From the NCBI GenBank assembly GCA_026545225.1, contig CM048849.1, positions 16,065,541 to 16,129,540 on the forward strand: a stretch of 64,000 bases of DNA, in the 5' to 3' direction. This DNA comes from Cornus controversa (taxonomy: Eukaryota; Streptophyta; Magnoliopsida; Cornales; Cornaceae). The translations under genes were made by a program, and so were the position numbers. Of the stretch, positions 43,396 through 53,449 are shown piece by piece (positions within the stretch are counted from its first letter, which is position 1; each line of letters starts with the position of its first letter). The notes beneath the pieces are model-generated. The model made no database searches. It was given only the letters and a program-made list of their open reading frames with translations, and was not told where the DNA came from.

Positions 43396-46070
43396 AATAT
43401 ACTACACAATAAATTACTCATATATGTTCGGCCATATTTTAATTTAATAATTATTAAATTTAGAGAGAGCTAGATCCATATGACTTTTCATATTTAAATT
43501 GGAGACCTTTAAACAAAAAAAATTTCAAAAAGATCTACTTTCTATTTCTATTGTTTTCATAATTTCATAAGAAATATTTAATTAATTTTGAAAATAAAAT
43601 ATTTTTTGAAAACTACTATAGATAAATCAAGTCCAATTTAAATATTAAGTCAACTTATCAAACAAGTTACTCTCTCATAATTTAATAATTACCAACTTAA
43701 AACATTCTATATGCATCAACATAACATAATGGTTATACTTCTATATATGCATAAAATATAAGAGAGAAAAGATAAAACAATAGATGAAGCCCATCTAACC
43801 TATATCTCTAACCAACTAAAAAACTTAATCTCCACGTAGTTCTTTACGAGCAATTCTCCTCTGCTTGGACTTCAAAAAATCTCAAACTTTTTCATGCATA
43901 AGAAACCTTTGGCACATGCTCCATGGCTAGAGACTTGAGAAATCTCCTTGGAGATGAATTCTTTACAAACTATTACATGACTTTGTAAAAGATACATAAT
44001 AAATTGCAATAAACATAAATTGGCCTAGGACAAGAATTATTTTGTCCTTTACAATTGCCATAAAACTACAATAAAAACATAAACCCTAGAGCTTCATCCA
44101 TGTATAAACATCACAAACCATATAAAACCATTCATCCACAATCATAAACATAATCATACATATATCAAAAAAATGCTATCATCATTAAAATTATGAACCA
44201 TGACCCCAAGAGATTGGCTCAAGTGGATAAAGAACTTGGCCCTAATGCCTAGTAATCATTAGGTCCATGGATCAAATCCTCTTGGGCAAACAATTCTTTG
44301 GGAGGTGTATACCAACTAGGAAAAAAAATTATGATCCAAGAATATGATTTTAACGTAATCAATTGATTCAAAACATCGTTTATATTTCATATTCAATTCA
44401 AATAAGGAAACAAAAAGAATAATGATTATGATAATAAATCTAATTAAACATGTATAATTAGTTAATATATAAAATAAAATATCATAAATAATATAACATA
44501 TTATATTAAATAACTGGATTGTTGGTGTGCAATGAGAGAATAAGATATCATGACATCATACCTGATAGGATAACAATGAGCAAGTCATAGATCATTGCAT
44601 TGTAGATTTTCACCAATAGCATCACTTCTTTTCCTCTCTCTCTTCCACATTTTTCCTAATTGATGTTTTAACCCTACTTCCAATTTTTTTCATCTCATCT
44701 CCACTATTTAATATTTCTTCTCAACCTTTTTTTTCTCTTATGTTTTTTGCATCTCAACTCAAAACTCACGTTTTTTTCACCCACGTGTTAACATCCTCAC
44801 TTTTTCTATTTCCTTTTCAATCTTTTCTCACCTTCTATCCCCAAAAGAAACCTGAAAAAATAAAACTTCATAGTAAGAACATAATTAAGCATATAACACG
44901 ATTAAGAACACATTACTTCACTTCATTAAACCAAAAAGAAAATAAATCTAACTAAAAGCCCTGCATGACATAGTAACAAGACAATAACAATTTCAATGAG
45001 ATGTATGCCACCGCTAACATGTACTTTAAATAAATTGTTTGTTCATTTCATACCATGCAGGAAAACTATGTATGCCTCTCAAAGGGTTAGGATTGAATCT
45101 TTCCTAGGACAACCCTTGTGGCTTATAAAAGGGTTGTTCCAAGTTGTATTCATCAATTTTTTTATATGTATTATCAATATATTCAGCCTACTACAACAGT
45201 TTTCTACCTCACCATTTCTTTTGGGATCGAGTTGTGGGTGTTTTAAGTTATTCTCTAGCTTGATCTAGCTCTCTGTGTTTCTCTTCTTATAGATTTTATA
45301 AAATTTATTTTACCAAGCTAGGATTGCAAATTAGGCTGGCCAACGTGAAACCACAGAAAACTGTCAATCATGACTAAGCCGAACCCAACGAAGTCGGCAT
45401 TTACCTATATTATTAATAAAATATTGATATCCCAACCAACCAAAGCCTAACTCAAGTGTAAAAATATAAGCTTGGGTTAAGCTCGTCAAACTAGAGGTTA
45501 GGTTGGCCTTGCGCTTTAGATTGAGGGTTTTATGCCTTACGATGAGCTTGGCTGACCCCTCAAAACATAACCAGCACACAAAATTTTCAATATGACAATG
45601 CAAAAATGTTAAATAACGTTCGTCTTAAAACGGAATTTGAAAATTGAACTTCCTTTGTTGCATGGAATATATTATTCTTAAAGTTTGACATTAAAATCAT
45701 TTAATACTTCAGCAAGAAATGGATACAAAGATGGCTGAAGTAACAGAACTCAACAATTTTTTTTTGATAAAGTATCATTAGAAAGTGTTCAAAGGGGGAA
45801 CGCATCCCACAAAAACTACACAAGGACAAAATAGGGTCCCAACTCTCAGTATGTCCAAAAAATCAACTATCTCCCTCATGAATTTACAGTTTCTCCCAAC
45901 AACCTAACAAAAAAGAAAACTAGTAATAGAGAATGTTACGATCCCAATCAGAACTTGACATTTCAATTGTCGATTTTTTATTTTTTTGTGATTTATTAGT
46001 AGATGTATATTAAAATTTTAAATATCTAATAATTTGACACGAATAGAACAGTAACCCAAATGTATGCAAT
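43396..46070. other. Right-arm non-coding segment with LINE tail and TATA-like site
   Basis: The complement of the left-arm segment 31,030-33,690. A TATAAAAGGG box at 45,123-45,132 (plus strand) lies in sequence resembling an LTR promoter/leader (TTCAGCCTACTACAACAG, TTTTCTACCTCACC). The complement of the LINE-B-like tail lies at about 45,755-45,900. No supported coding sequence. Confidence 0.6.
44204..44326 (+). mobile_element. SINE-like tRNA-derived element, right arm
   Basis: Plus strand: A-box-like TGGCTCAAGTGG at 44,215-44,226, B-box-like GGATCAAATCC at 44,269-44,279, and an A-rich tail. The flanks AATTATGAACCATGA (44,189-44,203) and AATTATGATCCAAGA (44,327-44,341) are the same target duplication as in the left arm, so the insertion predates the inverted duplication. 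Confidence 0.6.
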
Positions 46071-46534
46071 TAGTGTTATTAAAGGCCCTAGGTGCACTAA
46101 GGCGCTCAAGGTCCTTTGGAGCCTAGGCGCTAGGCGAGGCGTGAGCCTGAGTGAAGCGAGGCACAAAATTGAAATATTAAATTAGTATAAATGAATTCAC
46201 ATCTCATAATTAATATTCTAAAAATTAATATCAAACATAAAAAGATAAATCCACCAACCATATCATTCAGGAATTTAATAACCATAAAAATAAATTCATC
46301 ATCCAACTCCAAAAACTAATAGTGCATGAAACCAAAACAAATAGAGAAAAGTGAACAACTAATTGTCATTTAGGACATCATTCAATTTAGGGGGAATAAA
46401 AATCTGAACTACTTAATTCAACAAATCCAAGAGGCAACAACTAATTGCCATTTAGGACATCATTCAATTTAGTGAAAAAAAAAATTGAACTACTCAGTTA
46501 AGCAAACTGCAAACCCAAGAGGCAAAATTGAATA

Positions 46535-46568
<34 letters not shown>

Positions 46569-47404
46569 TATAAAAAGAAAAAGCACAAGACAGCACCGAA
46601 AAAAGAAAAAAAAAACTGTTTTAAGAAAAGAAAGCACAAGACAGCAGTAGAAGAACAGAGAAAAAGAATATAGAAGACTGTTATATCGAGAGAAGGGGAA
46701 GAGAGACAATAAGAAGAGAGAAGAGAAGAAAAAGCAAAAAACAGAGCACAAAAAAAAAAAAAGAGAAGAAAGAGAAGAAGTGTACGAACAGAGGACAGAG
46801 AAGAAGAAGAACAGAGAAGAAGAAGTGGATGAACAGAGGAGAGAGAAGAAGAAGAAGAATAGAGAAGAACAGAGAACAGAGAAGAAGTAGACAAACAGAG
46901 GAGAGAGAAGAAGAACAGAGAAAAAGAAGCAAAATAATAGGGAAGAACAGAGAAGAGAGAGAAGAACAGAGAAGAACAGAGGAGAAGAAGAAGAAGAAAA
47001 GAGAAGAAGAAGAAGAAGAAGAAGAAAAATAACAGAGAAGAGAGAGAAGAAGAACCGAGAAGAAGAAGAAGAGAGAAGAAGAACAGAGAAGAGAGAGAAG
47101 AAGAAGAAAATAGAACTGACCTGTGTGTCTTCAACTCCTCTGCAACTAGGTCTTCAGGGCTTGGCGTAGGCCTTTTGGTTTTTGGCTCTGCAAGAAGAAA
47201 TCATCGAAAAGAACACTGCAAGTCTGTAACAACAAAAAAACAGAGCACCCAACAAAAAAAACGAAGAGAGAGAAAAAGAAGAAGGAGGAGAGAGAGAACT
47301 GACCTGTGCTGTGAATCTGTGATCGTCTGCATGAACTCCAACCTTTGGGAGATGAAACTTTTCATTTTTGCTGAGGCCTCTTCTTCGCGCCTTTAACAAC
47401 ACTG
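46071..47404 (+). mobile_element. hAT-type non-autonomous element with 8-bp TSD, right arm
   Basis: The 1,334-bp element begins TAGTGTTATTAAAGGC and ends GCGCCTTTAACAACACTG, giving terminal inverted repeats of about 16 bp whose first bases (TAGTG / CAGTG) fit the hAT end consensus. It is flanked by perfect 8-bp duplications TATGCAAT (46,063-46,070 and 47,405-47,412), the size hAT transposases make. The interior is a purine-rich tract plus TG/GT repeats, with no transposase, so it would need an enzyme from elsewhere. It lies in an SMC2 intron. Confidence 0.8.
46570..47300 (-). repeat. Polypurine tract in the right-arm hAT element
   Basis: Almost pure A/G on the plus strand for about 500 bp (GAAGAAGAAG, AACAGAGAAGAAG units), the mirror of 29,768-30,530. 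A GT run (46,548-46,569) beside it replaces the AT/AC run of the left copy. The Glu/Arg-rich open frames are compositional artefacts. Confidence 0.9.
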
Positions 47405-47454
47405 TATGCAATATATCATCCCTAAAAAGCATTGTCGAAAAAGACTTACCTCCG

Positions 47455-50400
47455 TTGTAGAATCAATAGTTTTGCAAACAAAGGTTGAACCAAACACGTA
47501 TTCCATTGCACTCTGCATATACATCAAGTTTTTGAAAATTTCATAATGAATAAAGTTCAATTCCATTAACCCAAACAAGAGAGAGAGGAATCATGAAAAG
47601 CTAGTTACTCTTCCACTCATTCACTGCTGTGATTATTCACCTAAAGAAAGGGTAAAAAAAAAGTGTGGTACGCAGTTTTACAAGAATAAGAAAAATATTC
47701 ACTGCATCATTTTAATAACTGTCTTATGCACAAAACAGTAATTAAAAACTTGTCGTTGATCTCCAAAGCATCTGATAACATTACATATGCATCCAAAATT
47801 CAATAAGCAACAAAAGCGAGTAATAACATCAATAATGCACTCGGAATCTTACATTCAGTTCCTTATCATATCCAACTAAAGAAAGTGCCACTTCTACATT
47901 CCCATCACCAACCAAGTATTGTAAAATAACAACCTTCTAGCAAATACACACACTAGCAAGAGATATCAGAAATGAAGAAAACCAAGTGTGGAGACAAACC
48001 AATCTAGCGGCAGCATTTTGAACTCTATGTGGAACAGGATGGGATTGAATTTTGTTTAGAGGAATAATTGTCACTCTTCTTTGAAGATCACCATTTTGCA
48101 ATTGCTGCTTTCCAGTATTTTTTGTGCCCACAATATTAAACACATTTCCACCAGCAGCAACCTGAACGTAAACTCAGTGTGAGAGTCTAGCTATAAGTGT
48201 ACTTAGAGCACGTTATAATTTGGAAATAAATTATACCACTTTTAAAATAAACGAATTATAAAATATCATCCAAAGCTAACCTCTAAGGCTGTCATTGTGG
48301 AGCTATCCCTCACTTTAAAGAGTTTAGCAACCACACCTTTCACCTTCAACCTATCAAAATTCTTCATAGGGTCACGATATGTGAACTCAACATTTGCCAA
48401 TTGTGCAGAAAGAATCCAAATTTTATCTTTCAACCTTTACACTATCTCCAACTCAGCTACACGGTCCTGAAGAAAAATTTACAATATAGAAAAGAAAGAA
48501 AAAAAAAAGTAAAATGACCAAATTGAGATTCATTTACCATTTAAGGTGCAAGTTATTGCAGAATTGCCAATTGAAGAGCATACCTTTTATAAAGCTTCCA
48601 TCTGTCCCTCTCTTCATATGAAAGAGATTCCAAGGCCATTTTAACGTCTTCTACATCTTTTCTTCTAACATTGAGCTCATTATCTACAACAACAGCTTCT
48701 TCAGGCTTTGATAATAGCTGATGCTTTGTGTCTTTCAGCTCTTTCTCAGAATGGTTTATTTTTGTTTTCATCTCTTTCAGTTCTGTTTCTGTACTTCCGA
48801 CGGCTACTTTTGCATCACCTAGTTGATTTTCAAGGCACTTCTCATTTCCACTACTCTTACCAGCTATTACTGTCCATAGTAATCACAGCAACATTTTCAA
48901 GAAAAACATTCTGTAAGGATATGAATGCAATAAACAACAATCTATACGCAGTTCAATGCACAAAACAGGCGTGTCTAGGCAATCTTACCTGGTATTCCTT
49001 TTCATACTCTTCCAAACTCTTAAGATCAGCTGCCCCATCTTCAGCGCCTTTACAGCAGAGGCCCTCTCTTCTAAAGACTGTTTGGATTCTTCAATACTTC
49101 TCACTATCTGGCAACATTAAAGCATGAAGTCTAGATGGTATGTTAAACAGAGAGAGACACTTCACAAAACAAATAATTAATGGCATAAATACAATAACTT
49201 GTGATTTTAAGATAATAAAAATTCGATATCAGGTCATCCCCTCTTACCTTTTCAGCATTCTATTTTTCATTCATAAGAATTTCTTCTTGATTTTTCAGTA
49301 CAGACGCTTCCCTCACAAGATCACGAGAAAGAGCATCTACTTTCTGTCGCAAACTTTTTACTTCCCCCGCCCTTGCTTCTTTTTCAGCAGTCAACTTTTC
49401 TACTTCCCGTTTCCATCTCCTGTAACTCCAAGCGCATCCTTTCCGCATTATCATCAATCTCAGATATTTTTGCCTTTTTTCTTCCACCCCTTGAACTGCA
49501 GTGTCTCTAATCTTCTCAGGCAATGCAAAACCTTTTGAGTCAATCTCTGCATTGCCATTAGACCATTGCATGTATTGCATCCGCTCTTTCCTCAACTTCT
49601 CCAAAGCAGGAAGTTTTTCCTGGTCAAGAAGCTTGCCAATCTCATCAACCTTACTTTGTTTTTTCTCAAGCGTCTTCAGAGCAGCCTCTTTCTTTGCTGC
49701 CTCTTCAGGCATGGGGGATTCATATTTAGGACCTTAGTAATGCGCCCTTGCATGATGAGAAAATGTGGATTATTAACATTAAGCTGCACTGAATGGAAAA
49801 GATTTTGTACTCGACTAGGCTGTGCCAGGTGCCCATTGATTGAGTATTTATTCCTTCCACCAACCACGATCTGCAACATAAGCAACAATCTCTAAGACTA
49901 TCTAATTGAAATTTTCTTAAAGCAACTGAATAAATTAGACCTGAATAAGTATGATGACAATCCCTGAAATACTAACCGAATGTTTGATAAGCATATGAAA
50001 CTATTTTGCATTTTTTTTTCTCAGACAATGAACTAAATGGTACAATATTGATTACCATACACACCAGCATCATTCACAAGTACAATAGAAAAACCTGCAA
50101 AAGCTACTATTTACTGAAATCCAAAAATTAAGTAGCTAAAATTAAGGTTGTATAACACTTCGAAGTCCCCAGAAAATGTGCTAATTTCGAATCAATTATG
50201 GTATAGAAAAATAGGCCATTTATAATCTTATATTTTTTGACATGATAGAAAGAGAAGATACATTCCTAGTACTAAGGAGCTCATCCTACGAAATTTGAAA
50301 TGTTTTCGGAAAACCTCTAAAATCTCCACTTAATAGAAGACTACCACAAACTAGATGGTTTCATAACTTCCTTTTGGCCTTCCATTTTTGTAAATTACCA

Positions 50401-50812
50401 TAGAAAAAGGAAGTGGCTTCACTTGTAATTTTTTTTCTTTTTTTTGGCAAATTGACAATATGTTAACGAACCCATTGATAAAATTTATTAATTAAGACCT
50501 ATCAGTTGGAAAATTGAAGCATATAATCACATGGATATCAATAAAAGTTACCTTAAAAATTAAAAATCAAACTCCCACATACCTAACGGGTGACCATAAT
50601 CTGCGGACAATCTTCCTAACCAAGAGGACTCCTACTCCTGTCTGAATTATCAAACACAATCAAAACCGTAGCCTTCACAATCCCAGCTTGCCCTTTCTTG
50701 TACAAGAGCTCCTAAAGATTTGAGGCTCGAATTTGCTGTAAATTGGTGATGCCCAAAACGAAGCAAATTGAATCAAGAATGTTCGATTTTCCAAACCATT
50801 CAGCTAGGAGTT
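47455..50812 (-). pseudogene. SMC2: SMC2 (condensin ATPase subunit) pseudogene, right arm
   Basis: Minus-strand exons in correct order with usable splice sites: 50,812-50,583 (after Walker [21 protein letters not shown]), 49,870-49,247 ([38 protein letters not shown]; coiled coil), about 49,107-48,992, 48,910-48,560, 48,470-48,280, 48,165-47,990 (hinge: RRVTIIPLNKIQSHPVP) and 47,560-47,455 (AMEYVFGSTFVCKTIDSTTE). SMC2 pairs with SMC4 in condensin to compact chromosomes. Defects: N-terminus and Walker A missing or shifted, TAG stops in exon 1, loss of the GTRMYE-type segment in exon 2, and many later shifts. The C-terminal half with the signature motif and Walker B is absent. Introns are kept, so it arose by DNA duplication. 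Confidence 0.9.
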
Positions 50813-52780
50813 GAACCAAGGCCACTATCAGCCAGCAAGTATACCCCCTCCACCCCCTGAAATCTAAGTAAGGAGTTGGCAGCCTTTCCAGCTAGGAGTT
50901 GAACCAACGCCACTATTCCGAACTTAGAGATAGTAGTTCCCAAGTATGATATGAAATAGGAAGGAATCGAGTAAAGGCCTTGTCCTACTCTAATACAAGT
51001 AGGTAGTGTTAGCTACCTTAATCCCCTGAAGTAAGGATTTGGAAGCTCAGGACCAAGAGTCACTGTAGTTGCTATAGCCAGGGGAGCTAGTCCCGTAACT
51101 GTGAGCAGTTCGAGTTCTAATTCTTTACAAGACAGATGGGAACTGTAGCTAACAAGTGTGCCCTAGGTGTAATCCTACTTATAATCTTTCTACTATATTA
51201 GCATGACGGGTGCCAAGTTATTAGTAGCTAGGAAGCTAAGCAAGTAGTAGTTCACTTCAGGTCAGGGCATAAAGCTACAAGTGCTATTTGCGATCGTGAG
51301 ACAGAGGGCAGAGTGAACTTGTTATATAGGTAGTCGTGCGTCTTAATAGATCTTCTATACTTGTAGTAGCAGTAGTGGGTGAATTGGTTTCTTAGGTAAG
51401 GTTTACTTTCTTTATTAGAAGGATAAGCACAGTTATTGCTCTTTGTCCCAACATTCAGCCGAGGTAGGCTACTAACTTGTTTGTTAGAAGTAGTTAACGA
51501 ACGGAAATAAGGCCATTTGTTGTCTATAAGTGAAAATTGGATGGATGCCCGCTCCTTGGATATGCTTTCAAAAGGGTTATTTTCATGCGTGCTAGTGTTC
51601 GTAGTCTATTGGTTTTTCTGTTCTCGTGGGGGAAGGCAAGATTGGAGCATCTACAAGTTGAGAGTGTGCTCGGGCAAGTGGGCTAACTAGAAAGACTAGT
51701 AACGGGATTTGCCTAAGGGGAATGGAACTCTTGTTTGAGAACTTTAGCTTCGGACTTAGGTTAGCTAGCTCAGCTTCTCCTATGGCTATTTGGATTAAGG
51801 AAGTACGGTAATGCGCAGACAAAGAAGGCCTAATAATGGTGAGTCGAATCAGGCGCGACAGCCGTTCCAATGGCTTTTATGCCACCGTTCAGGCCTTATT
51901 TAAGATAGGAGAATGAGGTTCAAGCAAGAGACCCTGGGTTTTGCCTAAAACGAGTAGCAAACTCTGGTTTCCGTGCACGCGTGGAAGGCAACTCTGCTTA
52001 TCAAGCAAGCATAGCAAAGGAATCCCCCCTATTCCACCCCCGCCCCCCCCCCCCCCCCCCAATCCATTAGTTGTAGCTCGAAGTTTGCCCTTAGTTGTCT
52101 AGAAGTTAGCTGTTTGGCATGCGTAGCTTGGGTAGTCTTAGTAAGCAATTTGGATTGCTCATGCGGGGCTTTGGAAATTAAGTAACCAGGGAATTCATAG
52201 TCTAATCTTCTAATCCAGCTCGAGAAGTTTTTTTGTTTAAAAGTAGATTGGGAGTTCAAGCAGATGTTAAATTAGGGTGAGGTTGACTATTCTAGTCTAC
52301 AGGCCACTTAGCTAAACGAAATCCTTAGTTTCAACTTTTCAGTGAGTCTCGTTATCTCCCAGTCGTAACTGTACCTTGTGAACTCTAACAAGCTCTCTTT
52401 GCTTCTCCCCTGGCTTAAAAAAGCCATTAGTTAAACCCCTGACCTATTGGTCAGTAGCTGAACCCCCTCTAATGAGCTGGTGAATCACCTGGTGTTGTTA
52501 GTTCGCTCTCATGAACCAATTGTGCTACTTTCAACCATGAGTAGCGGGTATTAGGTGAGGGGATACCTGTAGAACCGTTTAATTATGGAACAAGCTACGC
52601 ACATTACATGTCCTTGAAAGCTATCGTTAAGGAAGTCTCAAAGATAGGAGAACAAGATCCTGGCACTAGCGTGTTAAAGGAAAGAGGGGTACTTATTAAT
52701 GTGGGAAAAAGACGTATAAAAATCGTATGAATCAATAAGACCTGATACCATGAGTTGATGTGTAGATATCACGGGTTCTT
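50813..52780. other. Possible nuclear insert of mitochondrial DNA
   Basis: Base composition changes sharply to near-balanced GC, with none of the AT-rich or TE texture on either side. The style (GCTAGTCCCGTAACTG, GAATCAGGCGCGACAGCC, GAACCCCCTCTAATGAG) is that of angiosperm mitochondrial intergenic DNA. It starts inside the SMC2 P-loop exon. I recognise no mitochondrial gene, so the call rests on composition and feel. It contains an 18-base C run (52,043-52,060). Frames at 51,592-51,870 and 52,029-52,259 have no recognisable motif. Confidence 0.4.
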
Positions 52781-53224
52781 CTCTACTTTTTTTTGCTCTC
52801 AAACAGAGTAATCACAAAGATCTCCAATTAATGAAATGAGGTATTAATTGAAATCCTAACATTAGAAAACATAAATTTCATGACAAATGAGCTAAACTTC
52901 TTCTAGTGAGGTATTATATGAACCAAAAACATGGGATCAGTCAACCTACTTTTCCGAAGCACTACAAGACAAATCATTCTAAATGATGGAATCACCACAA
53001 GAAAATAAATTTTTTTTACATAATATCAACATACATCCAACAAATCCGCTCTAATCCCATATCCTCACTTGTCTTACACTCATACATTGTTAAGTGGCAT
53101 CCTTCTCAACAACTTTATTTTAAAGGAAAATTAGATTTTGGTAACCAAATTGAATTTTTCTTTAGAATGACCTTAAACTCAAGAAAAGACATACAATCAC
53201 CAAGCTTAAAAAATAATTACCAAT
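52781..53224. other. AT-rich intergenic DNA, no gene seen
   Basis: AT-rich sequence up to the LINE-B target-site duplication. With the LINE removed it continues smoothly into 59,877 onwards. Confidence 0.5.
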
Positions 53225-53449
53225 AAGTAACCATTTAAAGCAGCAACAAGCCTCTCTCATCCCTTCACATCCCCTCATTCCCCCGTTACTATACTTCCAG
53301 GCAACTGGTGCCACTAACTCCATTACTTATCCCTTAAATTTATCCTCGACAACCGCAAGAATCATAAACCCAATTCCATCATCATCATCATACCAACTAT
53401 TCGCCGCATCTTCAAGACCTTCTCACTTCAAATTTAGATCCTCTAATCT

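Larger units (their letters stand above)
29345..50948. repeat. Giant inverted repeat (~21.6 kb) with its axis near 37,142
   Basis: The left arm (29,345-37,118) is matched in reverse complement by the right arm (37,166-50,948). At the axis, 37,103-37,118 (GTTTGTTAAATAAATT) pairs exactly with 37,166-37,181, and pairing continues outwards with few differences. At the outer edge, 29,345-29,700 matches the complement of about 50,590-50,948. The arms also share a SINE-like unit, a hAT-type element and an SMC2 exon. They differ in length (7.8 versus 13.8 kb): the left lost about 3.2 kb of SMC2 and the right has more satellite units. Confidence 0.9.

Noticed and set aside
46829-47032. Arg/Glu-rich open frame resembling a nuclear basic protein
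   Set aside because: Translation of a polypurine tract; the same tract in the other arm is inverted.
29345-50948. A giant foldback transposon or Helitron
   Set aside because: The outer edges fall inside a LINE on one side and inside mitochondrial-like DNA on the other, with no TSD or terminal motif; a rearrangement fits better.
50945-52780. rRNA or tRNA genes in the GC-balanced segment
   Set aside because: I looked for conserved rRNA words and cloverleaf arms and recognised none.
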